Position numbers and translations under genes: made by a program
Origin: CAYJLF01 sp964371055
GTDB taxonomy: Bacteria > Eisenbacteria > RBG-16-71-46 > CAIMUX01
Direction of reading: 5' to 3'
DNA: 64,000 bases
NCBI GenBank assembly: GCA_964371055.1
Contig: CAYJLF010000019.1
Coordinates: forward strand, 62,001-126,000
The notes under the pieces: generated by a model
Seen by the model: the letters and a program-made list of their open reading frames with translations, nothing else
Database searches by the model: none
What the model was told of the DNA's origin: nothing
Shown: piece by piece, positions 20,678 through 29,948 of the stretch
Numbering within the stretch: the stretch's first letter is position 1
Layout of the letters: each line of letters begins with the position of its first letter

Positions 20678-20847
20678 CCCGGATTCTCGTGCGCCTTTCG
20701 TGCGGCCTCCCCCCTACGCCGCCAGGGCCGTTCCTTCCCGGAGCGGACGCCCGGCGGGTCCGATTTAGCGGTGCGCCCCGGGCTCCGCCGGTCGTATTCT
20801 CCCGGTCCGGGCGCGGGCCGCACGCGCGTTCCGAAAGGTGTTTCGTC

Positions 20848-22065
20848 ATGCCGATCCGTGTTCTGAAGTTTGGTGGGACCTCGGTCGAGTCGCCGGAGCA
20901 GATTCTCGCCGTGGCCCGCCGTATCCTCGCCTGGCGGAACGCCGGCGATCCGATTGTCGTGGTCGTCTCGGCCATGGGACAGACCACCGACGAGCTGATC
21001 CGTCTCGCCGAGCGCGTGAGCCGCACCCCCTCCCGGCGTGAACTCGACATGCTGTTGACGGCCGGCGAACGGATCTCGATGGCGCTGCTCGCCATGAGCC
21101 TCGAATCGCTCGGCTGCCCCGCCGTCTCCTTCACCGGATCGCAGGTCGGGCTCATCACCGACACGCACCACGCCGACGCGCGGATCCACTCCGTGCGCGC
21201 CTTTCGGATCCGCCAGGAGCTGGAGAAGGGGCGGGTCGTCATCGTCGCCGGCTTCCAGGGGGTGTCGGCCGACAAGGAGGTCACCACCCTCGGGCGCGGC
21301 GGCAGCGACACCACGGCGGTCGCCCTCGCCATCCACCTGGGGGCGGAACGATGCGAGATCTACACCGACGTGCCGGGGGTCTACTCGGCCGATCCACGCA
21401 TCGTCCCGCGCGCGCGCATCCTGGACGCGATCGACTACGCGCCGATGATCGCCCTCTCCCACCTCGGCGGCCGGGTCCTCTACCGGCGCGCCGTGCTCCT
21501 GGCGCGCAAGTTCGCCTTGCCGATCGAGGTTCTCGCGGCCCGGGAAGAGCGTCCCGGCACCCGCATCCCCACGCATGCGGCCCGGCCCGAGCCGCGCCGT
21601 CAGGAGGAAGAGCCGATGGAAAGCGACCGCCTGCTCGGCGTCGCCGTGGAATCGCCGGTCCACTGGGTGCGGGTGCGGATCCCCTCCCCGGCGGCGCGAT
21701 CGCTGCCGGCGAGCGGCGCCCCCCTCTTTCTCACGTACGCGGAGTCGACACTGGAGGACGGCGCACGCCTCGTCCAGTTCGCCGCTCCCGCGGAGGCCGA
21801 CCTGGGAGCCTGGATCGATGCGGCCTCCTGGGGCGAGGGGGCGCGGGTCGAAGCCGACTCCCGGGCCGCCCTCGTCAGTCTCGTCGGCGAGGGAATCCTC
21901 TCCGCCGGCGACCGGGTCCGTCAGGTGGCATCGCTCCTCGACGAGGCCGGGATCGCCTGGCGCGGGATCCACACGGGGACCCTCGCCCTCTCGGTCGTCG
22001 TGGCCGAGGAGAAGGCGGAAGACGCCGCCCGCGTGCTGCACCGGAAGCTGTTGGAGGCGAAGTAG
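20848..22065 (+). CDS. lysC: Aspartate kinase
   Basis: 405 aa, the length of a standard LysC alpha subunit. It catalyses ATP-dependent phosphorylation of L-aspartate, the entry to Lys/Thr/Met synthesis and diaminopimelate. Motifs: KFGGTSVES at residues 7-15, VVVVSAMGQTTDELI, LTAGERISMALL, GFQGVSADKEVTTLGRGGSD with the substrate-binding arginine and aspartate, and YTDVPGVYSADPR. The C-terminal third is an ACT-type regulatory region, more divergent than the kinase domain. ATG 20848 begins exactly at the conserved MPIRVLKFGG and follows AAAGG. The frame stays open far upstream but runs through the tRNA genes, so it is not coding there. No lysine riboswitch was recognised. Confidence 0.93.
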   Translation: MPIRVLKFGGTSVESPEQILAVARRILAWRNAGDPIVVVVSAMGQTTDELIRLAERVSRTPSRRELDMLLTAGERISMALLAMSLESLGCPAVSFTGSQVGLITDTHHADARIHSVRAFRIRQELEKGRVVIVAGFQGVSADKEVTTLGRGGSDTTAVALAIHLGAERCEIYTDVPGVYSADPRIVPRARILDAIDYAPMIALSHLGGRVLYRRAVLLARKFALPIEVLAAREERPGTRIPTHAARPEPRRQEEEPMESDRLLGVAVESPVHWVRVRIPSPAARSLPASGAPLFLTYAESTLEDGARLVQFAAPAEADLGAWIDAASWGEGARVEADSRAALVSLVGEGILSAGDRVRQVASLLDEAGIAWRGIHTGTLALSVVVAEEKAEDAARVLHRKLLEAK

Positions 22066-22091
22066 CTGCGTGCTGCGCTTCAATGACCTGA

Positions 22092-22955
22092 TCAGACGTT
22101 CGAGGCTGGATCGACCTGCTCCAGTTCCTCCGCCAGCCAGCGATCGGCCCGGAGTCTCTTCCGCCTGAGGTCGGCCTCGTCCCGAACGAAGAAGAGCGGG
22201 ACCAGCCTCCGCAGGACCGACGGGGGGAGTTCCTGGTGGACGTAACGGATGCCGAACTCGAAGTGCACCGGATGGTGGCGCATCCGCAGCACCTCCATCA
22301 ACGGCTCGACCAGGACCTTCTGGTAATGGCTCACCGCCTCGATCCAGTTCCCGCGTCCGATCTCCTTCTCGATGAAACATCCGAACGCCTCGCGCCGCCT
22401 CCGTAGCCTCTCGACCCGCGCCCGCATCCGGCCCGCGAGCGCGTCGCGGTCGAGCGCCGGGATCTCGAGCCCGTCCTTGTCGAACGCGACCCGGGCCGGG
22501 CCGTGCATCTGGGGTTCGAGGAACTTGTCGGGGGAACTCCGCCGGAAGACCGCGAGGTCGATGAGGAGGCAGGGGTCGGTCCCCTCGAGTCGGTAGAACG
22601 TCTGCTGGTAGGGATGATCGGGCGGATAGGGGATGCGCCACGCCAGGGCAATCGGCGCGAGCCGCCCGAGTGCCGCCTCGATCAGCGGAAAGACCTCCTC
22701 CACCCGGCCATCCTCGGCGACGAGGTTGACATCGAGGTCCGACCAGCGATCGATCCGGCCCCAGCTCACCGCTCCCGCCTCCCAGGCGGCGCGCACGAAC
22801 TCGACCGGCTGGACCGCATCGACGAGGCATCGGAAGATCGTCTCGCGGTCCGGAGGCCTCCCCGCTCCTGTCGGACGGGACGCCCTACTCCGCCGTTCCG
22901 CCGGCTCCACCTTTCCCGCTCCGGCCCGACGTCGACTCGCTGTCCCACCAGCCAT
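22092..22955 (-). CDS. Nucleotidyltransferase-fold protein
   Basis: 287 aa. After a basic, Arg-rich N terminus of about 35 residues comes a polymerase-beta-like core: AGAVSWGRIDRWSDLDVNLV, where WSDLD supplies the two metal-binding aspartates, and LLIDLAVF about 70 residues later supplies the third. The usual Gly-Ser pair before the aspartates is replaced by Val-Ser-Trp-Gly. The C-terminal half is helical (HYQKVLVEPLMEVLRMRHHP), as in HEPN-like or aminoglycoside-nucleotidyltransferase-like proteins. The substrate is unknown. ATG 22955 follows GGAGG with 8-nt spacing. It converges on lysC with a 26-bp gap. Confidence 0.7.
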   Translation of the reverse strand: MAGGTASRRRAGAGKVEPAERRSRASRPTGAGRPPDRETIFRCLVDAVQPVEFVRAAWEAGAVSWGRIDRWSDLDVNLVAEDGRVEEVFPLIEAALGRLAPIALAWRIPYPPDHPYQQTFYRLEGTDPCLLIDLAVFRRSSPDKFLEPQMHGPARVAFDKDGLEIPALDRDALAGRMRARVERLRRRREAFGCFIEKEIGRGNWIEAVSHYQKVLVEPLMEVLRMRHHPVHFEFGIRYVHQELPPSVLRRLVPLFFVRDEADLRRKRLRADRWLAEELEQVDPASNV

Positions 22956-22977
22956 CCGCTCGTCCTCCCGCTTAAAC

Positions 22978-23003
22978 GGAGCCGGCCCCGAAGGGCCGGC
23001 TCC
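22978..23003 (-). terminator. UUCG-capped hairpin downstream of glgA
   Basis: An 11-bp perfect stem (GGAGCCGGCCC/GGGCCGGCTCC) closed by TTCG when read on the minus strand, 61 bp after the glgA stop, then GTTTAAG, which is only a minimal U-stretch. It likely ends or protects the long carbohydrate transcript. Confidence 0.65.
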
Positions 23004-23064
23004 TGGCGCCTACGCGAGAGTGACGGTTCCCGGCGCAGGCTCCGCTTTTCATGGTACCGCGATC

Positions 23065-24549
23065 TTACCCGGCGCGCCGGGCGATCACCCGCTCATAGGC
23101 GGCGACATACTTGCGGGCGGCCGCACCCCACGAATGATCGCTCTTCATGATCTCCGTGACCAGCTTCTTCCACGGCCGTTTCTTCTGGTAGAGCGCCAGC
23201 CCCCGCCGGATCGCCCCCAGGAAGGCCTCGCCAGTGTACTCCTCGAAGACGAATCCGTTACCCCGTCCTGTTTCCGGCTCGTAGTCCTGGACCGTGTCGG
23301 CCAACCCCCCGGTCGCCCGGACGATCGGCACCGTCCCGTAGCGCAGGGAGTACATCTGGTTGAGGCCGCACGGCTCGTAACGAGACGGCATGAGGAAGAA
23401 GTCGCTGCCGGCCTCGATCAGGTGCGCCAGCTGGTCGTTAAACCCGAGCGAGGCGGCGAACTTGGTCGGAAAGGTCGCGCGCAGCTTCTTCATCAGCTCC
23501 TCGTAGCGCGGCTGCCCGGTTCCCAGCACCACCATCTTGAGCTTGCCGCCGAAGAGGTCCCCCGCGATCTGCTCGAAGAGATCGAACCCCTTCTGGTCGA
23601 CGAGGCGCGAGATCACGCCGAGGAGCGGCACCTCCGGCTCCACCGGCAGTTCCATCGACTCCAGCAGCCGGATCTTGTTCTCTTTCTTCCCGGTCAGGTC
23701 CTTCGGGCTGTAGTTGTGCGGAAGGAGCGGGTCGACCGCCGGATCCCAGATCTCGGGATCGATGCCGTTCAGGATTCCGAGGAGATCCGCGCGCCGATCG
23801 CGCAGCACCCCTTCGAGGCCGAAGCCATACTCCTCCGACTGCTGGATCTCTTCCGCGTAACGCTCGCTCACGGTGGTGATCAGATCGGCGTAGTGAATGG
23901 CGGCCTTCATGAAGTTCACCCGGCCCCAGAACTCGAGGGGACCGGTCGGCGCCGCAAGCGCGGCCGGCACCCCGATCAGGTCAAGCGTCTCGGCCGGGAA
24001 GATCCCCTGGTAACCCATGTTGTGGATCGAGTAGAGGGTCCCGATCGACGCATAGCGGTCCGCGTCCGCTTCGCTCTCGCGCAAGAGCAGGGGGACGAGC
24101 CCTGTCTGGTAGTCGTTGCAGTGGATCACCTCGGGCTTCCACGACAGCACGCGGAACGATTCCACGATCGCCCGGTTGAAGAAGACGAACCGCTCGGCAT
24201 TGTCCGGCCAGTCTTTCCCCGTCTTCGGATCGACGTAGGGGTTCTCGCGGGCGAAGAAGCCATCGTGTCCCACCAGGAGGAGCCGCACTCCGGTGCCCGG
24301 CACGGTCGCGACGGCGTAGTGCGCCGTCTCCACCCGCGCGCCGAGTGGGATCTCCGCGGAGCCGGCCGGCTCGAGCTTGAGGCCGGGATGGCGCCGCGCG
24401 TCCAGGCCGGGGTAGCGTGGCAGAATGACCGTGATCCGGTGCCCTTGCCGGTCGAGTTCCTTGGCGAGGGCGCCGACCACGTCGGCCAGACCGCCCACCT
24501 TGACAAAGGGGACCATCTCCGCGCTGGCGATGGCGATCTCGTGTGACAT
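23065..24549 (-). CDS. glgA: Glycogen synthase (ADP-glucose type, GT5)
   Basis: 494 aa, typical for GlgA. It transfers glucose from an NDP-glucose donor to the non-reducing end of alpha-1,4-glucan. The ADP-glucose motif KVGGLADVVGAL is at residues 17-28. Other GT5 blocks: CNDYQTGLVPLLL, VSERYAEEIQQ, GILNGIDPEIWDP, GVISRLVDQKGFDLF, and ASLGFNDQLAHLIEAGSDFF followed by PSRYEPCGLNQ with the catalytic Glu region. ATG 24549 is chosen because MSHEIAIASAEMVPF is the canonical start and GGAA precedes it; the frame extends upstream without conservation. It is the last gene of the carbohydrate run, 85 bp after galT, with a UUCG hairpin behind it. Confidence 0.95.
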   Translation of the reverse strand: MSHEIAIASAEMVPFVKVGGLADVVGALAKELDRQGHRITVILPRYPGLDARRHPGLKLEPAGSAEIPLGARVETAHYAVATVPGTGVRLLLVGHDGFFARENPYVDPKTGKDWPDNAERFVFFNRAIVESFRVLSWKPEVIHCNDYQTGLVPLLLRESEADADRYASIGTLYSIHNMGYQGIFPAETLDLIGVPAALAAPTGPLEFWGRVNFMKAAIHYADLITTVSERYAEEIQQSEEYGFGLEGVLRDRRADLLGILNGIDPEIWDPAVDPLLPHNYSPKDLTGKKENKIRLLESMELPVEPEVPLLGVISRLVDQKGFDLFEQIAGDLFGGKLKMVVLGTGQPRYEELMKKLRATFPTKFAASLGFNDQLAHLIEAGSDFFLMPSRYEPCGLNQMYSLRYGTVPIVRATGGLADTVQDYEPETGRGNGFVFEEYTGEAFLGAIRRGLALYQKKRPWKKLVTEIMKSDHSWGAAARKYVAAYERVIARRAG

Positions 24550-24634
24550 GTGGCTTCCTTTCCGCGGCGCCGGCCGTCCCGCTCGCGACCGGGTTCGCTC
24601 CGCCGGTCGGGTCCGGCCGGCGTCCTTCATCGAC

Positions 24635-25732
24635 TTACCGCTCCGTCAAACCGGGCGTCCGGGCCGGATCGCTTTGTTCCCGGCCCGCGTGTTCCCCACC
24701 ACTCGGTTCGGCGCCATTCCGGGCCCCGCCGTTGACCGACACCTCGCGCAGTAACTGCGCGGCGGCCTCCGGCGGCGTGGGGTTGATGTAGAATCCGGTC
24801 CCCCATTCGAATCCCGCCACCTTGGTCAGCTTCGGCATGATCTCCAGGTGCCAGTGGTAGTGCCGGGAGTCCTTCCAGTCGTTGCAGGGCGAGGTGTGCA
24901 GCACGAAGTTGTAGGGCGGCTTGTTGAGCGCGGTGTTGATCCGCTGCAGGGTCTCCTTCACGATCGCCGCGAACGGCTCGAGCTGCTCATCCTCGCTCTC
25001 CTCGAAGGCCGAGGAGTGTCGCATCGGGAGGATCCAGGTCTCGAACGGAAAGCGCGGGGCGAACGGCTCGATCGACAGGAAGTCGCGGTTGGCGCAGACG
25101 ACCCGCTTGCGGATCTCCATCTCCTGGTCGACCACGTCGCAGAAAATGCACCGTTCCTTCAACTCGAAGTGAGCGGTGCAACCGTTCAGCTCCTCCACCA
25201 CCCGGCGTGGCACGATCGGCGTGGCGATGAGCTGGATGTGGCTGTGCTCCAGGGAAGCACCCGCGGCTTCGCCATGATTCTTGAAGATCTGGATGTAGCG
25301 GAACCTCCGGTCATTCGCCAGGTCCTTCATGCGGGTCCGGATCGCCTTCAGGATCAGGAGGATCTGGTCGAGGGAGAGCTCCGACAGCTCGGCCTCGTGG
25401 CTCGGGGTCTCGATCAGGACTTCGTGCGCCCCGACGCCGTTCATCTTGTCGTAGATCCCCTCCGGTCGGCGGTCGAGATTCCCCTCGATCTGCAGGGCGG
25501 GAAACTTGTTCGAGACGACCCGCACCTGCCAGCCGGGCGTATCGGGCTCGCTGCCGTTTTCCCGGTAGGCGAAGACCTCCGGCGGCGTCTTCGTCTCGTT
25601 CCCCGCGCAGAAGGGACAGAAGCCGGTCTTGCGCGCGGGCTGGATCTGGCCGAAGTCCGATGGTCGTTTGCCGCGCTCGGTGGAGATGATGACCCAGCGT
25701 CCGACGATTGGATCGCGACGAAGTTCCGGCAT
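24635..25732 (-). CDS. galT: Galactose-1-phosphate uridylyltransferase
   Basis: 365 aa HIT-superfamily enzyme exchanging UMP between UDP-glucose and galactose-1-phosphate (or a related NDP-sugar pair). Zn ligands Cys39/Cys42 (GFCPFC); active site EHSHIQ, residues 162-167, with His165 the likely nucleophile (HSH instead of the usual HPH); C-terminal HYHWHLEIMP. AGGAG lies 7 nt before ATG 25732. The next gene upstream ends 14 bp away. Its place between a sugar nucleotidyltransferase and glgA suggests a link between nucleotide-sugar pools and glucan synthesis; the in vivo substrate could be glucose-1-phosphate or another sugar. Confidence 0.92.
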   Translation of the reverse strand: MPELRRDPIVGRWVIISTERGKRPSDFGQIQPARKTGFCPFCAGNETKTPPEVFAYRENGSEPDTPGWQVRVVSNKFPALQIEGNLDRRPEGIYDKMNGVGAHEVLIETPSHEAELSELSLDQILLILKAIRTRMKDLANDRRFRYIQIFKNHGEAAGASLEHSHIQLIATPIVPRRVVEELNGCTAHFELKERCIFCDVVDQEMEIRKRVVCANRDFLSIEPFAPRFPFETWILPMRHSSAFEESEDEQLEPFAAIVKETLQRINTALNKPPYNFVLHTSPCNDWKDSRHYHWHLEIMPKLTKVAGFEWGTGFYINPTPPEAAAQLLREVSVNGGARNGAEPSGGEHAGREQSDPARTPGLTER

Positions 25733-25746
25733 CGATGGCTCCTCTG

Positions 25747-27024
25747 TCAGCGCCCGCGACGACCGCCGGGTGCGGCGGCGTCCGTTCCCTCGGACGGCGG
25801 CCTTCCTGACCCTTGCGTCGCGGCATGGACCGCACGCAGGAGACGCTCGATCTCCCCGCTCCAGGGGACGCCGCGACGGCCGAAGACGACCGCGGCGGTA
25901 CCGAGGAAGCGGTCGATGTCGTAGGTCGTCGCCTCCGGTCCCGATCCCCAGGAGAAGTCCCGAACGTTTCGCTCCCCCACGACGGGATCACCGATCAGAT
26001 TGGCTCCGACGCCCAGGATAGTACCGCAAGTGATCAGGCTGCCGATCCGTGTCTTGACGTGATCCCCGAAGAAAACCCCCAGCTTGATGAGACCACTCGA
26101 CGCGAAGCCGTCCGCGGTCTCCAGGGAAATCGGGGCATAGTTGTTCTTGAGATCACTGGTCGTGGTCATCGCGCCGAGATTGACCCACTCCCCGAGGTAG
26201 CTGTGCCCCACGAACCCGTCGTGTGCTTTGTTCGACCAGGCCAGAAAGACCGACGCCTCGACTTCACCGCGTACCCGACAGGCCGGACCGAGGCTCGTGC
26301 CGCCCACTTTCCCCCCCAGCAGGAGGCAGTCGTCGGCGGCAAAAAACGGTCCGCGGATCCAGGTGTGCGGGAAGACGCGGCAGCGGTTCCCCAGGACGAT
26401 AGGCCCCGTCCGCGCGTCCAGGACGGCCCCATGGTCGATCGAGCCGTCCGCCCCGACCCGAATCCGCTCCTGTCCATACGCGCGCCCGTCCCCGATCTCC
26501 GCGGGCGAGCGGTCGCGGGAGAGGAGATCCTCGAGGTCCGGGACGAGGCGAGCCTCGTGGAACCGGATCAGGTCAGCCAGCCCGGCCAGACGGTCGACCG
26601 GTTCGGCCAGCGTCTCGACCGTCCAGGGGTCGCCGGCGCCCGGCGCCGGAAGCCCGGCGCGCAAGCTGGGGAGTGACGCCGGCCCGGGCCGGAACGCCAG
26701 CAGCGCGCCGTCGGAGCCACAGAGGAGATGATCCGGCGGCAGAGCGCCGATGCGGGCCGCGAGCGCGGCGTGGGGCACCACCAGGTCCGAAACCCAGAGA
26801 TCATCGACGTCGGCCTGATTCAACGCATCGCCGAGAGGGACGCGATCGGGGCCGAACGGCGCCAGCAGAGGACGACACGCGATGCGAAACGCCGCACCGG
26901 GCTCGAGCCGCCGCCAGCGCGCCTCGGTCGTCTCCGTTCCGATGAGGAGCGACGAGGCGGGCCGCAGCCACGTCAAGGGGCGCAGCTTCGCCGCCGCGGG
27001 ATCATCGAACAGCACCAGTCTCAC
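25747..27024 (-). CDS. Putative sugar nucleotidyltransferase with left-handed beta-helix acyltransferase domain
   Basis: 425 aa. The N-terminal part (MRLVLFDDPAAAKLRPLTWLRPAS) is a reduced GlmU-like region. The C-terminal half is a hexapeptide-repeat beta-helix (DHGAVLDARTGPIVLGNRC, then SYLGEWVNLGAMTTTSDLKN, then GSLITCGTILGVG). This matches the FCB-type family of GlmU-like putative sugar nucleotidyltransferases. The canonical GxGTR pyrophosphorylase loop is absent at the N terminus, so nucleotidyl transfer is doubtful while the acetyl- or acyl-transfer fold is clear. GTG 27024 overlaps the SPOR gene stop as GTGA. A disordered Pro/Gly-rich tail closes the protein. Confidence 0.8.
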   Translation of the reverse strand: MRLVLFDDPAAAKLRPLTWLRPASSLLIGTETTEARWRRLEPGAAFRIACRPLLAPFGPDRVPLGDALNQADVDDLWVSDLVVPHAALAARIGALPPDHLLCGSDGALLAFRPGPASLPSLRAGLPAPGAGDPWTVETLAEPVDRLAGLADLIRFHEARLVPDLEDLLSRDRSPAEIGDGRAYGQERIRVGADGSIDHGAVLDARTGPIVLGNRCRVFPHTWIRGPFFAADDCLLLGGKVGGTSLGPACRVRGEVEASVFLAWSNKAHDGFVGHSYLGEWVNLGAMTTTSDLKNNYAPISLETADGFASSGLIKLGVFFGDHVKTRIGSLITCGTILGVGANLIGDPVVGERNVRDFSWGSGPEATTYDIDRFLGTAAVVFGRRGVPWSGEIERLLRAVHAATQGSGRPPSEGTDAAAPGGRRGR

Positions 27025-27632
27025 GGCGTCTCCTCGTCCCGAGCCACGCGCTCGACCACGAACGCATCCCGGAATCCCAGTTCGATCACTCTCCGGCGGA
27101 GTTGCTCGGCCTCGCTCCGGCCGGACATCGCCCCGATCCGCGCCTTGTAGAGCCCATTCTCCTCCCGAACCTCGACCGGCTCGCCGAGGTGTGCGGCGAT
27201 CTCACGGGCGCGTTCCTCGGCCATGGCGCGCGACCGGGAAGCGAAGAGCTGCACGGCGAAACCGGTCGGGGTCGAACCGCCGGGAGGAAGGATGGCCCCC
27301 TCGCCGTTCACGCGCAGCCTCTCCGTCGTGACTCTCGTCTGGACGGGCGTCACATTCCCGGGGAGGGGGAACGCTTCGGACGCGCCGGAGTTGGGCCGAT
27401 TGCGCGGGTCATCGGAGGGGTAGACGCGGTCCGCCCCGGGGACCGGGGGAAGATTCCTGCCCACGGCCGGCACGGGAGCGGCCGGACTCGGTTCGGCCAG
27501 ATCGACGTCCTTGGAGGGAGGGGTGGCGGCCCGCCGCGCGCCCGCGCACGAGACGGCCCCGAGGAGCGCGCACAGCGCGGTCAGGAGCACGAGGCCCCGC
27601 GCCGCATCAGAAGAAGCGCCGCAACCGCGCAT
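27021..27632 (-). CDS. SPOR-domain (putative lipo)protein
   Basis: 203 aa. A hydrophobic N-terminal stretch (residues 14-28) ends at Cys29 in GAVSC, a weak lipobox. A Pro-rich linker follows, and a SPOR domain fills about residues 125-200 (FAVQLFASRSRAMAEERA, then GLYKARIGAMSGRSEAEQL). SPOR domains bind denuded peptidoglycan, typically at the septum, so the protein probably sits at the cell wall. ATG 27632 lies within the end of manC (26-bp overlap) and its stop overlaps the next gene. Its presence inside a carbohydrate operon is unusual and hints at coupling of envelope growth to polysaccharide supply. Confidence 0.8.
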   Translation of the reverse strand: MRGCGASSDAARGLVLLTALCALLGAVSCAGARRAATPPSKDVDLAEPSPAAPVPAVGRNLPPVPGADRVYPSDDPRNRPNSGASEAFPLPGNVTPVQTRVTTERLRVNGEGAILPPGGSTPTGFAVQLFASRSRAMAEERAREIAAHLGEPVEVREENGLYKARIGAMSGRSEAEQLRRRVIELGFRDAFVVERVARDEETP

Positions 27633-28695
27633 CGGCCTTCCCCTCTCTGACCAGGCGTCGCACCTCCTGCGCGCGATCGCGAGGACAGACCAGCGTCGCG
27701 TCCCCGGAACGCACGACGATGAGATCGCGGACGCCGAGCACGGCGACCATCCCGCCATCCTCCGCGTAGAGCACGCAGCCTTCGCTGTCGAGGCTCATCA
27801 CGTCGCCGCGCTGATGGTTCCCGCGCGGGTCGGCGGGGATCAGCCCCGCAAGAGAAGTCCAACTGCCGAGGTCACTCCAGTCGAACTCCGCCTCGACCAT
27901 CGTGACATCCTTGGCCCGCTCGAGCACCCCATGATCGAGCGAGATCGACGGGGCGGCCTCGAAGAATGCGCTCCACACCGCGGGATCCGCCGCGGCTGTC
28001 TCCCCCGCCGCGAGCCGGAACCGAACGGCGTCGAGCGGCGCCGCCATCTCCGGAACGTGCAGGCGCAGGAGGCGCGCCATCGCTTCGGCCCGGAAGAGAA
28101 AGATCCCGGCGTTCCAGTAGAACTCCCCGCGCGCAAGGTAGCTTTGGGCCAGCTCGAGGTCCGGCTTCTCGTGGAACTTCGAAACGACATACGCGCCGTC
28201 GATCGAGTCGACGGCATCGCCCCGCTCGATGTAGCCGTAGCCAGTTTCGGGGTAGGAAGGGCGCAGGCCGAAGATCACCAGCTCGCGTCCCTGCCGCAGA
28301 AGCGCGCGTCCCCGCTCCACCGCGGCCCAGAATCGATCCGGGTCCGGGATCCAGTGGTCGGCGGGCAGGGCCAGGATCGCGGCGTCCCCGTGCGTGGCGA
28401 GAACCAGCTCCGTCGCGGCCCCGACCGCGGCGGCGGTATTGCGGCCCACCGGCTCCCAGAGCCAGCGATCCGGCGGAACGTCGAGGCCGAGCTTCTCCAC
28501 CGCCGGGCGCAGGTCGCCCCCGATCACGACCCAGGTCCGGTCCGGCGACACCCGCGGCGCCACGCGTCCCAACGTCGCCTCCAGCAGCGACCGCTCGCCG
28601 ACCAGGTCGAGGAGCTGCTTCGGTCGCAGGCTCCGGCTGAGTGGCCAGAACCGCTCTCCTCGTCCGCCGGCCAGGATGACCACATCCAGATTCAT
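27607..28695 (-). CDS. manC: Mannose-1-phosphate guanylyltransferase
   Basis: 362 aa: the pyrophosphorylase part of ManC without the C-terminal isomerase of bifunctional enzymes. It makes GDP-mannose from GTP and mannose-1-phosphate. Motifs: ILAGGRGERFWPLSR at residues 7-21, then PKQLL; EPVGRNTAAAVG; LPADHWIPD; TGYGYIERG; EKPDLELA; WNAGIFLFR; FDWSDLGSW. ATG 28695 is the last start before the conserved MNLDVVILAGG, with a poor ribosome site, so translation may depend on the upstream gene. It supplies the donor for the three GT4 transferases encoded upstream, some of which may be mannosyltransferases. Confidence 0.93.
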   Translation of the reverse strand: MNLDVVILAGGRGERFWPLSRSLRPKQLLDLVGERSLLEATLGRVAPRVSPDRTWVVIGGDLRPAVEKLGLDVPPDRWLWEPVGRNTAAAVGAATELVLATHGDAAILALPADHWIPDPDRFWAAVERGRALLRQGRELVIFGLRPSYPETGYGYIERGDAVDSIDGAYVVSKFHEKPDLELAQSYLARGEFYWNAGIFLFRAEAMARLLRLHVPEMAAPLDAVRFRLAAGETAAADPAVWSAFFEAAPSISLDHGVLERAKDVTMVEAEFDWSDLGSWTSLAGLIPADPRGNHQRGDVMSLDSEGCVLYAEDGGMVAVLGVRDLIVVRSGDATLVCPRDRAQEVRRLVREGKADARLRRFF

Positions 28696-28781
28696 GAGAG
28701 CGACCGTAACGCGGCTCCTCGGGAACCGGCAACCGGATTGTTGGTTTCGCCCGACCGGCGGGACCGCGGTGCCATCCGAAC

Positions 28782-29948
28782 CTACTTCACGACGGTCAGG
28801 CGCGTCGACTCGGGGGTGGAGGATCGCGGGAGCCGCACCGGGCGAGGCCCGCCGCTGATCAGGTCCAGGTAGACCGCTTCGGTGGCATCCACGATCCGGC
28901 TCCACGAGTAGTGACGCTCGGCGTGGCGACGGCACCGCTCGGCGACCAGCGCGACTTCGGAGGGATGGTCCAGCAGGTGGCGCAGCTTCGCGCGGAGATC
29001 GTTGACGTCGCGGGTCTGGAACGTCACGGCACAGTCCTCGATCACCTCGAGGTTCTCAGGGATGTCGCTGGCCAGCACGCACTTTCCGTGCGAGATCGCT
29101 TCGATGAGCGAAATCGACAACCCTTCCAGCACGGACGGCTGCACGACCATGTAGGCATTCGACCACAACTCGTCCAGGACGTCACCGTAGACATAGCCGA
29201 GCATCACGATCCGCTCGTCGTTGTTGCGGATCTTCATGAGGGAGTCGACATAGCCGTCGCTGAAGGAGGAACCGCCGGCCAGGACCAGGCGCGCATCGGT
29301 GTCGAGGGTCGTGAAGGCCTCGAGCAGGTGGTGGCACCCCTTCTCCGGCACGAGCCGCCCGACGAAGAGAATGTACGGGTGTCCATCGAGACCAAACCGC
29401 TTCAGCTTGTTGATCGGGCGATGGATCCCGGGGTTGGCGCCGTTCGGGATCATCACCGTGTTGACGTGGTACTTGCGGTCGAAGTAGTCGCGCAGCGTCT
29501 TGCTCACGACGATCGTCTGGTCCGGAAAACGGATGGCGGGGATCTCGCAGGTGCGCAGGAACCACTGCGCCATCCGGCCCCACTTCCCCCGCTCCCAGTC
29601 GAGGCCGTGCACGGTCACGACGGTCTTCGCACCGAAGAGCCGCGGCAGCCCGGCGAAGACCGAGGGGCCGAGCGCGTGGTAGTGCACGACGTCATACCGC
29701 CGGAAGAGCGCGTCGATGGTCGAAAAGGCGCAGTGGGTGATCGCGTCCAGGTGCTTGGTGTTGATGCTCGGCAGGCGGCGGATTCGCACGCCGCGATAGG
29801 TCCCATGCTGGTGCGAGTAGTAGAAGCGGCTGAAGACGTCCACCTCGTGCCCACGCTCGGCCAGACGCACGCCGATCTCCTCGACGTGACGTTCGATCCC
29901 CCCGTAGGTCGCCGGGATCCCCTTCTGGCCGATCATGGCGATTCTCAT
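28782..29948 (-). CDS. Glycosyltransferase family 4 (GT-B)
   Basis: 388 aa. N-terminal Rossmann half with MRIAMIGQKGIPATYGGIER and VHYHALGPSVF; C-terminal donor half with LFVGRLVPEKGCHHLLEAF and SVLEGLSISLIEAISHGKCV, the E-x7-E region of GT4 enzymes. The opening is characteristic of the DUF1972/rhamnosyltransferase-like subgroup of polysaccharide GT4s. ATG 29948 overlaps the upstream stop as ATGA. It is cytoplasmic and adds a sugar to the lipid-linked repeat; neither donor nor acceptor can be read from sequence. Confidence 0.9.
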   Translation of the reverse strand: MRIAMIGQKGIPATYGGIERHVEEIGVRLAERGHEVDVFSRFYYSHQHGTYRGVRIRRLPSINTKHLDAITHCAFSTIDALFRRYDVVHYHALGPSVFAGLPRLFGAKTVVTVHGLDWERGKWGRMAQWFLRTCEIPAIRFPDQTIVVSKTLRDYFDRKYHVNTVMIPNGANPGIHRPINKLKRFGLDGHPYILFVGRLVPEKGCHHLLEAFTTLDTDARLVLAGGSSFSDGYVDSLMKIRNNDERIVMLGYVYGDVLDELWSNAYMVVQPSVLEGLSISLIEAISHGKCVLASDIPENLEVIEDCAVTFQTRDVNDLRAKLRHLLDHPSEVALVAERCRRHAERHYSWSRIVDATEAVYLDLISGGPRPVRLPRSSTPESTRLTVVK

